From Halothiobacillus sp. (GTDB lineage: Bacteria; Pseudomonadota; Gammaproteobacteria; Halothiobacillales; Halothiobacillaceae): 64,000 bases of DNA. Made by a program: the position numbers and the translations under genes. The stretch is from assembly GCA_023255735.1 (NCBI GenBank), contig JAGDVP010000028.1, positions 87,428-151,427 of the forward strand, read 5' to 3'. Within the stretch, counting starts at the first letter, position 1. Every line of letters begins with the position of its first letter. The notes below the pieces were generated by a model. It had not been told where the DNA came from and ran no database searches. It saw nothing but the letters and a program-made list of their open reading frames with translations. Shown in pieces: positions 16,394 through 24,989 of the stretch.

Positions 16394-17794
16394 TTACCGC
16401 CCACGGGATGGTTTTCGCCCCGGGTTTGCCGTGTGGCCGGTGCCTTGGCGGGTGGTGCGCATGGGCTTACCTGTTCGTTTATCGGTGCGATTATCCGCTC
16501 GTAGATTCGGGCGCGCTTGCGACTTGGCGGCAGGTTTGAACGGGCTGGCGGCATGGGCGCGGCCAAACCCAGCTTCGCGCTCTATTTCTCGCGCGGTTTC
16601 ATTGGCGGCATTGCGCGTTGTGGTGCGCGATAATGTGCCGGTTCGCGGCACGCCCGCTTGCGTGGTGCTGGATCGTGGCGCGCTGGCTCGTGCGAACGCT
16701 GGGCGGGCACCCTCGGTTCTGGGGGCATCGGATGGGCGCGCATGGGTTCGATACGCGCCCGGCCGAGCGTTGGCGGGGCGATTAGCGGTGGGGCTTGGTT
16801 TTTGCCCCCAAGCGCTGCGAGATTCTGTGCGGGGCTCTGCGCGGGCGGAACTGCGGTTTTCGGGGCGAATGGTTTGCGTTCTTGCGGCGGGGGCATCAAA
16901 CCGCCCGCGCGCATCAATCGCATCGGCATCCAGCACGGGCGCTTGATAAAATGATTCGTTATCGCGTTTTTGTAGCCGGCCTTCTTGGGTGCGCGCTCGG
17001 TAGGGTTTGAGTGCGCGGCGCTGCGTCGCTTCATCCACCACTTTGCGGCGGCTTTCGGGCTTAAGGCCAACCAGACGCACCAGCGCATCTTCCATCTCAG
17101 GGGGGAGATCTTGCGCCCGCCCAGGTTTTAAGCGTGGCGGTAAGGCAACGCCGCCGTAACTGATGCGAATGAGGCGCGAGACGACCCCGCCCACCGCTTC
17201 AACCATGCGCCGTACTTCCCGATTGCGGCCTTCGCGCAGGGTGACGTGATACCAGCGATTAGCACCGGTGCCGCCCGCCTCGGTGAAATGATCGAACTTG
17301 GCCGGGCCATCATCAAGCACTACCTCGGTGGTGAGCTCTTTGATTTGTGCCTCGGTCAGCCCGCCTAAAACCCGAACGGCATAGGTGCGTTCAATTTGGT
17401 TGCTGGGATGCATCAGGCGGTTAGCAAGCTCGCCATCGTTGGTCACGAGCAATAAGCCTGAGGTGTTAAAGTCGAGCCGGCCGACGCTAATCCAGCGGCC
17501 TTGCCGAATGGCGGGCAGGGCACCGAACACGGTGGGGCGGCCTTCGGGATCGGAGGTGGAGTTAATTTCGCCCTCGGGTTTGTGGTAAATCAGCACCCGC
17601 CGGATGGGCGCTACATCAGATACGGGGATTTTTTGCCCGCGCACTTCGATTAAATCGCCGACACTGGCCACATCACCTAATTGGGCGGTTTTGCCATTGA
17701 GTAGCACCAAGCCTTCGCTAATCCAGCCCTCGATCATGCGGCGCGAGCCGACGCCTTGGGTGGCTAATATTTTTTGCAGGCGTTGTTTATTCAC
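16394..17794 (-). CDS. rluB: 23S rRNA pseudouridine synthase RluB with long basic tail
   Basis: Isomerises U2605 of 23S rRNA. An S4 RNA-binding domain lies at the N-terminus (NKQRLQKILATQGVGSRRMI), followed by the RsuA-type catalytic domain with GRLDFNTSGLLLVTNDGEL, where the Asp is catalytic, and LREGRNREVRRMVEAVGG. After about residue 245 comes a roughly 220-residue low-complexity tail rich in Arg, Ala, Pro and Thr. Such basic tails occur in gammaproteobacterial RluB, but this one is long. I prefer GTG 17794 because the protein then begins as E. coli RluB does and GAGAG lies 9 bases upstream; in-frame starts at 17839 and 17866 are possible. Confidence 0.9.
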   Translation of the reverse strand: MNKQRLQKILATQGVGSRRMIEGWISEGLVLLNGKTAQLGDVASVGDLIEVRGQKIPVSDVAPIRRVLIYHKPEGEINSTSDPEGRPTVFGALPAIRQGRWISVGRLDFNTSGLLLVTNDGELANRLMHPSNQIERTYAVRVLGGLTEAQIKELTTEVVLDDGPAKFDHFTEAGGTGANRWYHVTLREGRNREVRRMVEAVGGVVSRLIRISYGGVALPPRLKPGRAQDLPPEMEDALVRLVGLKPESRRKVVDEATQRRALKPYRARTQEGRLQKRDNESFYQAPVLDADAIDARGRFDAPAARTQTIRPENRSSARAEPRTESRSAWGQKPSPTANRPANARPGAYRTHARPSDAPRTEGARPAFARASAPRSSTTQAGVPRTGTLSRTTTRNAANETAREIEREAGFGRAHAASPFKPAAKSQARPNLRADNRTDKRTGKPMRTTRQGTGHTANPGRKPSRGR

Positions 17795-17988
17795 GCGGGG
17801 ATTCTCTCGATAGGGGTTTTTGTCGGACAGAGGCGACATTTGCAATGGTGGGAATGATAAGCTCACTATCCCTCATCACCAAGAGATACGCTTAAACCCA
17901 TCATGATACGGCGCGCAGCAATCACCATTTTTTGTCCTGCCAAATGCGGCCGCAACGTCTTTATGGCATGTTGTGGCGGTGGGTTTTA

Positions 17989-19116
17989 ATGCCGCCCAGC
18001 GTTCGTTGGATTGAGCCTGAAGGCCAAAGCACGCGGGCTGAGCGCAGCTTGGTGCTGATGGGCGCTTGGACGGTGCATCAATTGCACGAGGTGCCCCGTG
18101 TGACCTTGCCGGATAAGCCTGCCAAACCGCACACAATTTTCCTTCAAAGCGAGATGACGGCGTTTGATAGTTCAGCGGCGCTGGTGCTGGCGCGCTGGCT
18201 CTCGCAATGGCGGGCGGCGGGTTTAACGGTGGATGTGTCTGCGCTCTCGCTGCGGGAGCGTGATTTATTGGCGCTGCTGGATGCGCGATTAGTTGATGAT
18301 ACGCCCCTGCCGGTTCGTGCCCGCTCGCCCGTAGCGCGCTTGGGGCAAGCAGTGGTGGCGCAGTGGACAGAAGCCCAGCAGTTTTTGGCTTTTTTGGGTG
18401 AATTGGTGTGGCGCGGCGGGCCGCTGTTACTGTTTTTCTGGCGGATTCGTTGGCGGGCCGTGATTGCTGAAATCGACGCAGCCGGTGTGCGCGCGCTGGG
18501 TATTGTTGGGCTTTTATCGTTCATGATTGGCATGGTGATGGCTTATCAAGGCGGCGCCACCTTGGCCAGTTATGGCGCGAATGTGTTGATTGTGAATTTA
18601 GTGGGCATTATTACCTTAAGGGAATTGGGGCCGCTCTTGGCGGCCATTATTGTGGCGGGGCGCACGGGCTCATCGTATACCGCGCAGCTGGGCACCATGC
18701 GCATCACCGAAGAAATTGATGCCTTGCGCGCGCTCGGATTGCCGCCGTTTGAGTTGCTGGTGTTTCCTAAAGTAATTGCCTTGGTCATCGCCTTGCCCTT
18801 GCTCTCGATGTTTGCCGATGTGATGGGGCTTTTGGGCGGGGCGGTGGTGGCCAATTACGGCTATGGCGTGTCTTTTTCGGTGTATTTTGAGCGCATTCCG
18901 CAAGTGGTGAATTTAACCACGCTCTGGCTTGGGTTAATTAAAACGCCGGTGTTTGCCATCGTGATTGCGCTGATCGGCTGTATGCAGGGTTTGCGGGTGC
19001 GCGGCAGTGCGGCAGAAGTGGGCCATGCCACCACAATTAGCGTGGTGCAGGCGATTTTTATGGTGATTGTGATCGATGCGGTGTTCTCTGTGCTCTATAA
19101 CCTGATGGGGTATTGA
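17989..19116 (+). CDS. mlaE-like: MlaE-family lipid ABC permease with N-terminal STAS domain
   Basis: 375 residues. Residues 1-110 resemble a STAS domain (LQSEMTAFDSSAALVLARWL, the MlaB-like fold). The rest is the MlaE/YrbE permease with about six hydrophobic segments: GLLSFMIGMVMAYQGGATLA, then LVGIITLRELGPLLAAIIVA, TGSSYTAQLGTMRITEEIDALRALG in two pieces, and a C-terminal IFMVIVIDAVFSVLYNLMGY. It would move phospholipid or another lipid across or from the inner membrane with the next three gene products. ATG 17989 is one of several possible starts (also 17968, 17932). Its stop overlaps the ATPase start. Confidence 0.88.
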   Translation: MPPSVRWIEPEGQSTRAERSLVLMGAWTVHQLHEVPRVTLPDKPAKPHTIFLQSEMTAFDSSAALVLARWLSQWRAAGLTVDVSALSLRERDLLALLDARLVDDTPLPVRARSPVARLGQAVVAQWTEAQQFLAFLGELVWRGGPLLLFFWRIRWRAVIAEIDAAGVRALGIVGLLSFMIGMVMAYQGGATLASYGANVLIVNLVGIITLRELGPLLAAIIVAGRTGSSYTAQLGTMRITEEIDALRALGLPPFELLVFPKVIALVIALPLLSMFADVMGLLGGAVVANYGYGVSFSVYFERIPQVVNLTTLWLGLIKTPVFAIVIALIGCMQGLRVRGSAAEVGHATTISVVQAIFMVIVIDAVFSVLYNLMGY

Positions 19117-19994
19117 ACATGCCGCTCAACATGAATCTGGGCGATAACCTAAATCCTTCACCCACAAGCGAAGATTGGATTATCGAAGTTTCGGGCTTGG
19201 TGAATCAATTCGGCGCTAATCGCGTGCACGATGGCTTGGATTTCAAGCTCGCGCGCGGGCGGGTGTGCGCGCTGGTCGGCGGCTCGGGCACCGGCAAAAC
19301 GGTCTTGCTGCACACGCTCATTATGCTGCGGCAAGCCAATGCCGGTTCATTGAAATTATTTGGCATTGAAACCAATGATGCCAGCGAGCAAACGCGCCAA
19401 TCGCTGCGGGAACGCATTGGGGTGCTGTTCCAAGGGGGCGCTTTGTTTACCTCCCTCACGGTGCTGGAAAATGTGTTGTTGCCGATTAAAGAGCATGGTC
19501 AGTTTGATCCGCATTGGTTAAAAGACCTCGGGATGAGCAAAATTTTGCTGGCCGGCTTGCCCGCTGATAGTGCGCATAAATACCCGATGGAGCTCTCAGG
19601 TGGCATGGTGAAACGCGCCGCTTTGGCGCGTGCGCTGGCGTTGGATCCAGAATTATTGGTACTCGATGAACCCACCTCAGGCTTGGATCCGATTGGCGCG
19701 GCCGCCTTTGATGATTTAATCCGCACCTTGAGCAATACCTTGGGTTTAACGGTGCTGCAAGCCACACATGATCTGGATTCCATTTGGCGGGGCGTTGATG
19801 AGGTGGCTTTTTTGGGGCGCAAAAAAATGCTGGCCGTGGGTACGGCCATGGCGCTGGCGCAGCGAGAAGAACCCGAACTGCAGGCGTATTTCCGGGGCGC
19901 CCGCTCGCAAGCTTTTTGGCTGGCTGCTAAGGCTGACCCCGTGCCTATTCATTCTCGCGATAGACCGTCGGCATCAAATTTGAGGACGTCTTGA
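19113..19994 (+). CDS. mlaF-like: MlaF-type ABC ATPase
   Basis: The ATP-hydrolysing subunit of the MCE-type lipid transporter, 293 residues. Walker A is VGGSGTGKTVLLHTLI (about residues 54-69), the signature is ELSGGMVKRAALARALAL, and Walker B is LLVLDEPTSGLDPIGA. The Q-loop LFQGGALFTSLTVLENV is typical of MlaF. A Ser/Arg-rich C-terminal tail of about 25 residues is unusual. It overlaps both neighbours (ATGA with the permease; TGATG with the MCE gene), so it is one operon. Confidence 0.92.
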   Translation: MNMPLNMNLGDNLNPSPTSEDWIIEVSGLVNQFGANRVHDGLDFKLARGRVCALVGGSGTGKTVLLHTLIMLRQANAGSLKLFGIETNDASEQTRQSLRERIGVLFQGGALFTSLTVLENVLLPIKEHGQFDPHWLKDLGMSKILLAGLPADSAHKYPMELSGGMVKRAALARALALDPELLVLDEPTSGLDPIGAAAFDDLIRTLSNTLGLTVLQATHDLDSIWRGVDEVAFLGRKKMLAVGTAMALAQREEPELQAYFRGARSQAFWLAAKADPVPIHSRDRPSASNLRTS

Positions 19995-20989
19995 TGGATT
20001 CAAAAATTAACTACACGGCCGTCGGGCTATTCGTCATTCTTTTGGGGCTGGTGCTGAGTGCTACGGCGTATTGGCTGGCCACGGGCGGCAAAAGCGAGCA
20101 ATTCACGCCGTATGTGATTTATGTTACCGATAACGCCTCGGGGCTCACAGAAAATAGCCATGTGTTATATCGCGGGGTGGATGTGGGGCAGGTAAAAAGC
20201 ATTCGCATTGATGCGAAAAACCCCGATCAAATTCGCGTGCTGGTCGATTTAGATGAGAACGTGCCGATACGCACCGACACCGTGGCGAAATTGCAACTTT
20301 TAGGGGTCACGGGGTTAAGCGTGCTGAACCTCACGGGGGGCAAATCAGCGGTTGCTTTAACGAATCGTAACGCGGAGGGTTTGCTCGTGATTCCCTATGA
20401 AGCCTCGATTTTCTCCAAGCTTGAAGGGGGCGTGAATGAAACGATGGCAAAAATTACGCGGGTCGGTGATCAGCTGGATGCCTTGATGAGCACGGAGAAT
20501 ATTGCCGCCTTATCGCACACCATCAAAAATATCGATGAAATAACCACCACCGTTGCCGAGCATAAAGATGACCTTGCCGCCATGATGTTGGCGGGGCGGC
20601 AAACCTTGGAGGGTACAGCCAAAGTCGGCCAGTCATCCATTGCGCTGATAGATCAGGGATCGTTGCTGCTGAAGAAATTTAACCAGTCGATCAATGGGTT
20701 ACACAATGTGATTCTGGCGACCAATGCGGCGGTTACGCAGGTGAGCGCGGCCAGCGCCAGCACGATAACACTCACCCACACGGGTGAGAAAACCCTGAAC
20801 GCATTTAATGATCGAACCTTACCGCAACTCGGTGGGCTCATCGATCAGTTGCAGCAAGCCAGCACCGCATTGACCCAGCTCGTTAGCCAATTAAATCAAA
20901 ATCCGAGCCAAATTTTATATGGGGCCGTGCCGGTGCCCGCAGGGCCTGGTGAATCGGGCGCAACCAAGACCCCGCAAGCCGCGCCTTAA
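19994..20989 (+). CDS. mlaD-like: MlaD-type MCE-domain periplasmic lipid-binding protein
   Basis: 331 residues. One N-terminal membrane anchor lies at about residues 8-28 (AVGLFVILLGLVLSATAYWL). A single MCE domain follows at about 40-120 (VLYRGVDVGQVKSIRIDAKN, then VAKLQLLGVTGLSVLNLTGG), and then a long helical segment with hydrophobic heptads to about residue 310. Single-MCE proteins form hexameric rings that carry lipids between inner and outer membranes. The long helical extension resembles the needle-forming Pqi/Yeb-like types more than E. coli MlaD, which is about half the length. ATG 19994 overlaps the mlaF stop. Confidence 0.88.
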   Translation: MDSKINYTAVGLFVILLGLVLSATAYWLATGGKSEQFTPYVIYVTDNASGLTENSHVLYRGVDVGQVKSIRIDAKNPDQIRVLVDLDENVPIRTDTVAKLQLLGVTGLSVLNLTGGKSAVALTNRNAEGLLVIPYEASIFSKLEGGVNETMAKITRVGDQLDALMSTENIAALSHTIKNIDEITTTVAEHKDDLAAMMLAGRQTLEGTAKVGQSSIALIDQGSLLLKKFNQSINGLHNVILATNAAVTQVSAASASTITLTHTGEKTLNAFNDRTLPQLGGLIDQLQQASTALTQLVSQLNQNPSQILYGAVPVPAGPGESGATKTPQAAP

Positions 20990-21052
20990 TTGGCTTGGCG
21001 CTGTGATTTCGGACCGCAATAGCTAAAAGTTCGTCAGACAAAGGATTACGCA

Positions 21053-21715
21053 GTGAATAAGTTAACAGCCTTATATCTCACCCACCGCAGAAGTTTAAGC
21101 CTAGGCTTGGTGGGTGTTTTGCTGGCGGGGTGTAGCCTGCCGATTAAACCGCAGCAAACGCAAACCACCTATCGCTTAAATGCCCCCACAACGGTCACGC
21201 AAGCCTTTGCGGCAACCCAGAACAATACGCCGCCGCCGATTGTGATTGCTTTTAGACCCATTGAGGCAGCGCAAGGGTTTGAAACTCCGGCCATGATGTA
21301 CAGCCCGCAAGCCCAGCTGCTGCTGCCGTATCGAGACAGCCGATGGCTGGCCGCGCCGGCCGCCCTTTTAACCGATGCGGCTGAGCAAACTCTAGCGCGT
21401 CAACCCTGGGTTGCCGGGGTGGTGCGTAACTCTGCCCGCGCACCCGTCATGGTGAGCATCAGCTGTGATTTAACGCGCTTAGAGCACGATATTTCGGATC
21501 AAACCGGCCACGCGCACCTCGTGATGAGCTGCTTGTGGCTTAACCCCACCACCCGCAGCGTGCAGGCTTATTGGCGCTTTGATCAAACCCAAGCCATGCC
21601 AGAAAACAACGCTGCTGAATTTGCTGCCGCAAGCCAAATTTTGGTGAATGATGCCTTAACCGAACTGGTTGAAAAAACCCGGGCACTTGTGGTAAGTGAA
21701 CGCATAGTGCCTTGA
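21053..21715 (+). CDS. ABC-transport auxiliary lipoprotein (PqiC/DUF330-like)
   Basis: 220-residue outer-membrane lipoprotein of the ABC-type transport auxiliary component family. The signal peptide ends in the lipobox LLAG-C27. After it come TYRLNAPTTVTQ, then YSPQAQLLLPYRDSRWLAAPAALLTDAAEQTL split over the typical core. Homologues follow MCE/Mla permease operons and anchor the MCE tunnel at the outer membrane (PqiC). The GTG start at 21053 has AAGGA at 21041-21045. It completes the four-gene lipid transporter. Confidence 0.85.
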   Translation: MNKLTALYLTHRRSLSLGLVGVLLAGCSLPIKPQQTQTTYRLNAPTTVTQAFAATQNNTPPPIVIAFRPIEAAQGFETPAMMYSPQAQLLLPYRDSRWLAAPAALLTDAAEQTLARQPWVAGVVRNSARAPVMVSISCDLTRLEHDISDQTGHAHLVMSCLWLNPTTRSVQAYWRFDQTQAMPENNAAEFAAASQILVNDALTELVEKTRALVVSERIVP

Positions 21716-22096
21716 TTCATTTGGATTTTATCTAAAAATCTGCCTTGGTCTGGCTATCGTTTAATCCCAATCGGCTTAAACATTCTCTGAATCAATCCCG
21801 CGTGCAGCGAGTTGGCGCCCGAGCCCATTCACACGGGCGCAAAACAAGGTTCAAGGCTGCCGGTCATCGTTATTTGTTGATGCCAAAGCCCAAGCGAGAA
21901 GGTTGTACCAGTGTCAATAGGCTCGGGGTGGCGCCCCATACGGTTTAAGTTTTGCGGGCGATCGGCGTTGAGGGGCTGCCCGTGAAGGCAGCGGTCATTC
22001 ACAGTGCACCGCGTCTCGCGGGTCATCTCGCAAAAGCCCGTCTCGGCCACGGGGATTGAATCAGAGGATTCTGAGTTGAATAAAAATCCATCAGAT
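21716..22096. other. 381-bp gap between the lipid-transport operon and apaH
   Basis: No convincing gene; the short open frames on either strand lack SD sites and family features. A 7-bp stem GCGCCCG (21815-21821) / CGGGCGC (21834-21840) and a small hairpin TCAGA-GGAT-TCTGA at 22061-22074 are visible. Neither is followed by a T run. The two operons converge here. Confidence 0.45.
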
Positions 22097-22936
22097 TTAT
22101 TCGCCTTTTAATTGCCGATAACAGGGGCAGGGTACTTGGATAACGGTGGCGGGGCGGGTATCGAGATTGAGGGCGGTGAGTTCACGCCCCCACAGGCAGC
22201 CTTGATCGATGCACCAGGTTTTTTTGCGATCGCGCGGTTCGCCCAAGGCTGACCAGTGGCCATAGACGATGCGCTCATCGCGCGCGGCGCGGCGGGGAAA
22301 TTCAAACCACGGTATGAGCTCGCGGCTCACTTCGGCCTCGGGGCGTTTTTCTTTTAAATCGAGTTGACCATCCATCGTGACATACCGCATGCGCGTTAAG
22401 GCGTTGATGGTGTAGCGAATTTTTAAGGTTTTGGATAAGTCCGGCGACCAATACGGCGGGTGTTCGCCAAACATGGCAGTAAAAAAAGGTAGTGGGTCGG
22501 CTTGGCGTAAGTATTTTTGCGCGTGTTTGGCCTGATCGAGTGCGGTGTCTAAATCCCAATAGGGCGGAATGCCGGCGTGTACGAGTGTCCACTTAAGCTT
22601 CCTGTCGTGGTGTATTAGCGGGCGATTGCGCAGCCAGTCGATGAGTTCATCTCGATCGGGCGCGCTTAAAATTTCATCTAAGGTGTCGCCGGGTTTCGGT
22701 GCGCGATCGGTAAAGGCACAAGCCAGTAAGAACAAATCATGGTTGCCGAGCACGGTGATGGCGCTATCGCCTAAATCGCGCACATAGCGTAATGCTTCGA
22801 GCGATTGCGGGCCGCGATTAACCAAATCACCCACAAACCAGAGGGTGTCGCGGGCGGGATCGAAGGCAATTTTATCGAGCAGTACTTTGAGCGGGTCAAG
22901 GCAACCTTGTAGGTCGCCGATGGCGTAGGTGGCCAT
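22097..22936 (-). CDS. apaH: Symmetrical bis(5'-nucleosyl)-tetraphosphatase ApaH
   Basis: Hydrolyses Ap4A to two ADP, limiting alarmone and Np4-capped RNA levels. 279 residues of the calcineurin-like metallophosphatase fold. Metal-binding motifs are in order: YAIGDLQGCLDPL (residues 4-16), FVGDLVNRGPQSL (about 34-46), LGNHDLFLLA (about 62-71), then LVHAGIPPYWD and IVYGHWSALG. It is last in the lptD-surA-pdxA-rsmA-apaG-apaH order, as in E. coli, but a methyltransferase gene is inserted before it. Confidence 0.95.
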   Translation of the reverse strand: MATYAIGDLQGCLDPLKVLLDKIAFDPARDTLWFVGDLVNRGPQSLEALRYVRDLGDSAITVLGNHDLFLLACAFTDRAPKPGDTLDEILSAPDRDELIDWLRNRPLIHHDRKLKWTLVHAGIPPYWDLDTALDQAKHAQKYLRQADPLPFFTAMFGEHPPYWSPDLSKTLKIRYTINALTRMRYVTMDGQLDLKEKRPEAEVSRELIPWFEFPRRAARDERIVYGHWSALGEPRDRKKTWCIDQGCLWGRELTALNLDTRPATVIQVPCPCYRQLKGE

Positions 22937-22956
22937 GGGGTCATCCTTATGTGTTG

Positions 22957-23571
22957 TTATGTTTGTTTTTGCAGGGTAATGCCGCGAAACCAGCCGCGCG
23001 CCATTAAGGGTTCATCCCGCGTGCAGCTAAGCTCTGTGTGGGCGGCCAGCAAGGGTTCAAATTCTACATCGGTACGCGTGGCGAGCCGCCCTAATAACGG
23101 GCTTAGGAGGCGTCGCAGCGGCGCTTTTTGTTGGGGATGCAGAAATTTATCAAAAATTAAAATTGTCCCACCGGGTTTTAAGATGCGGCTGGCCTCGGCC
23201 AATACGGCGGCGGGGTTTGGCACCACGGCTAAAATGAGATGCAGTACAACGGCATCGAATTGTGCGCTGGCCAGAGGGGTTTGCATGGCATCGCCTTCAA
23301 TCAGGTGCAGGGGGAACGGGCAATAGCGCTGACGCATTTGGGCTTTTTTGAGCATGGCGCGGGTTATATCCAGCCCGATGCATTGGGCGGGGCGGGTGTA
23401 CAGGTGCAGCCAGTCGAGATCAAGCCCGCTGCCGATGCCGATGACAGCTAAGGTTTGGCCATCAAGCCGCCCGAGTTGCGCCAGGTTTTTGGCGCGCGCT
23501 TCAGCGGTTGCGGGCTTTAGAAACACATCGTACAGGGGCGCCCACAGGCGATAGGTTTGGCGCAGGCTCAT
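22957..23571 (-). CDS. Class I SAM-dependent methyltransferase
   Basis: 204 residues. The SAM-binding motif I is LAVIGIGSGLDLDWL (residues about 41-55), with the acidic strand QCIGLDITRAML and the post-II region FDAVVLHLILAVVPNPAAVL. The start SLRQTYRLWAPLYDVFLKP is typical of UbiE/PmtA-type methyltransferases acting on lipids or quinones. The substrate cannot be decided from sequence; phospholipid N-methylation is one possibility. It is inserted between apaG and apaH, 17 bp from apaG, in the same transcription unit. Confidence 0.85.
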   Translation of the reverse strand: MSLRQTYRLWAPLYDVFLKPATAEARAKNLAQLGRLDGQTLAVIGIGSGLDLDWLHLYTRPAQCIGLDITRAMLKKAQMRQRYCPFPLHLIEGDAMQTPLASAQFDAVVLHLILAVVPNPAAVLAEASRILKPGGTILIFDKFLHPQQKAPLRRLLSPLLGRLATRTDVEFEPLLAAHTELSCTRDEPLMARGWFRGITLQKQT

Positions 23572-23588
23572 GCTGGGTTCATGCCCGG

Positions 23589-24014
23589 TTAGTGTAAGGG
23601 GCGGTAGTCGCTGGGCGCGACGAGATGAAACAGGGGGATTTCTACCCGAAATGCGTCGCCGTGTTCATCCACAAAGCCATAACTTCCCCACATGCGTCCG
23701 GCGGCGGTTTCGATGATCGCGCCGGATTGATATTGATGCGAAGCGCCGGGCGGGAGGTGCGGTTGCTCGCCGATAACGCCCACGCCACGCACGTCATGAA
23801 TGCAGCCATTACCTTGATCAATCTGCCAGTGGCGATCCACTAATTGCACCTTGTGTGCGCCGTGATTGGTGATTTTAATGTCGTAACCGAAGGCAAAACG
23901 CTGCTTGGCGGGGTCGCTGTGTTCGGCCACATAAAAGGCACGTGGGATAATTTCAATCGCGGTGGCGCGCGGGTCGCTGGGGGGTTTGCCTAAAAAATGT
24001 TGAAGAAAGGTCAT
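23589..24014 (-). CDS. apaG: ApaG protein (CO2+/Mg2+ efflux-associated DUF525)
   Basis: 141 residues with the ApaG immunoglobulin-like fold: FAFGYDIKITNHGAHKVQLV, then HWQIDQGNGCIHDVRGVGVI, and the conserved GEQPHLPPGASHQYQSGAII. It ends with MWGSYGFVDEHGDAFRVEIP. The molecular role is unsettled; mutants affect divalent cation resistance. ATG 24014 overlaps the pgl stop (ATGA), so it is coupled to pgl here rather than to rsmA. Confidence 0.94.
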   Translation of the reverse strand: MTFLQHFLGKPPSDPRATAIEIIPRAFYVAEHSDPAKQRFAFGYDIKITNHGAHKVQLVDRHWQIDQGNGCIHDVRGVGVIGEQPHLPPGASHQYQSGAIIETAAGRMWGSYGFVDEHGDAFRVEIPLFHLVAPSDYRPLH

Positions 24015-24772
24015 GCCGTAAATTCCTTCGTATCGGGGGTTTGGCTTGGCCCATGGTGGCAGGCTGCATCAATAAACCAGTCGGTGTGGCGATGTTGCAC
24101 CAGGCGTGCGCTGGGTGTTGGCTGCTCGGTTTGGTTTAGCGCGCAAAAAGCGGCGTGCTTCTCGTGGCCTGTTACCAAAAAACACACGGTACGCGCGGCT
24201 TCAAACGCGGGGTAGGTTAGGGTAAGCCGTTCGGTTTGGTGTTGGGGTACGGGGTTGGCAGTCACCCAGCGCGCACGCTCGTGTAGCGCGGGTGTATCGG
24301 GAAAGAGCGAGGCAAAATGGCCGTCAACGCCCATGCCATTTAAAATGAAATCGAATACGGGTACGCCGCCTGCCGCCCAGCGTTCGAGCGCGTGCTGGTA
24401 GCGCGTGGCCTCAATGCCCAAGAGTTGCATGGGGTCGCTGATCATCGGGAAAATTTGCTCAGGCTTAATGCCAAGTGGTGTGAATAAATGCGTTTGCACT
24501 TGGTGATAATTACTGTCGGGGTGGGTTTGGGGCACGGCGCGCTCATCCCCAAAATAAAATTCAATGCGCTGCCAGTCGATACTGCCTGCGAACGGGGGGC
24601 GCGCGAGCAATGCATAGAGCGCTTTGGGTGTGGTGCCGCCGGCCAAGGCGATGCGGGCTACCCCCCGCAGCCCAATGGCTTCTGCCATTTTTATCGCGAT
24701 AAACTCAGCGCAACCGGCCAGTGTTTGGCTTGAATTGGGGTAGACATGCAGTTTCATTTGGGTTTTCGGCAC
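24011..24772 (-). CDS. pgl: 6-phosphogluconolactonase Pgl
   Basis: Hydrolyses 6-phosphoglucono-lactone in the oxidative pentose phosphate pathway. 253 residues. Motifs: RIALAGGTTPKALYALLA (about 40-57), IEFYFGDERAVPQTHPDSNY, FDFILNGMGVDGHFASLFPD and VCFLVTGHEKHAAF. GTG 24772 is favoured by GGTGGA 5-6 bases upstream; ATG 24757 gives the more usual N-terminus but lacks an SD. It interrupts the common rsmA-apaG pairing. No zwf or edd is nearby, so it is separated from its pathway partners. Confidence 0.92.
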   Translation of the reverse strand: MPKTQMKLHVYPNSSQTLAGCAEFIAIKMAEAIGLRGVARIALAGGTTPKALYALLARPPFAGSIDWQRIEFYFGDERAVPQTHPDSNYHQVQTHLFTPLGIKPEQIFPMISDPMQLLGIEATRYQHALERWAAGGVPVFDFILNGMGVDGHFASLFPDTPALHERARWVTANPVPQHQTERLTLTYPAFEAARTVCFLVTGHEKHAAFCALNQTEQPTPSARLVQHRHTDWFIDAACHHGPSQTPDTKEFTA

Positions 24773-24825
24773 AAAAATCCACCAAGATTTAAAAAATTGT
24801 GAGAGACAAGCAAGGCCAATTCGGG

Positions 24826-24989
24826 CTAGCAGCCTGCCTTAACGCAGTTCTACGACAAAAAAGCCAGATTTGGCTCTGTTCCCCCGATTTTTCGTTCAAT
24901 GGAACAACCACTCGCCTCAAAATCGTGAAAAGTAGCGCTCAAACTGGACATTTTTTCGTGACGAATGGTCCAGTCCGACAGGCTGCTAG
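24826..24989. mobile_element. 164-bp element with 11-bp inverted ends (IS remnant or MITE-like)
   Basis: CTAGCAGCCTG at 24826-24836 and its exact complement CAGGCTGCTAG at 24979-24989 bound a stretch without a reading frame. GGG lies just outside both ends. It fills the gap between rsmA and pgl, and its right end touches the rsmA 3' end at 24986. The terminal AGCAGCCTG sequence resembles ends I have seen on proteobacterial insertion sequences, but no transposase is present and I cannot name the family. Confidence 0.5.

Noticed and set aside
16431-16946. 171-codon plus-strand open frame opposite the rluB tail
   Set aside because: Produced by the GC-rich low-complexity tail of rluB in another frame; composition is not protein-like.
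21745-21948. 67-codon open frame in the gap before apaH
   Set aside because: No SD, no hydrophobic or conserved pattern, and composition unlike neighbours; retained only as unexplained gap.
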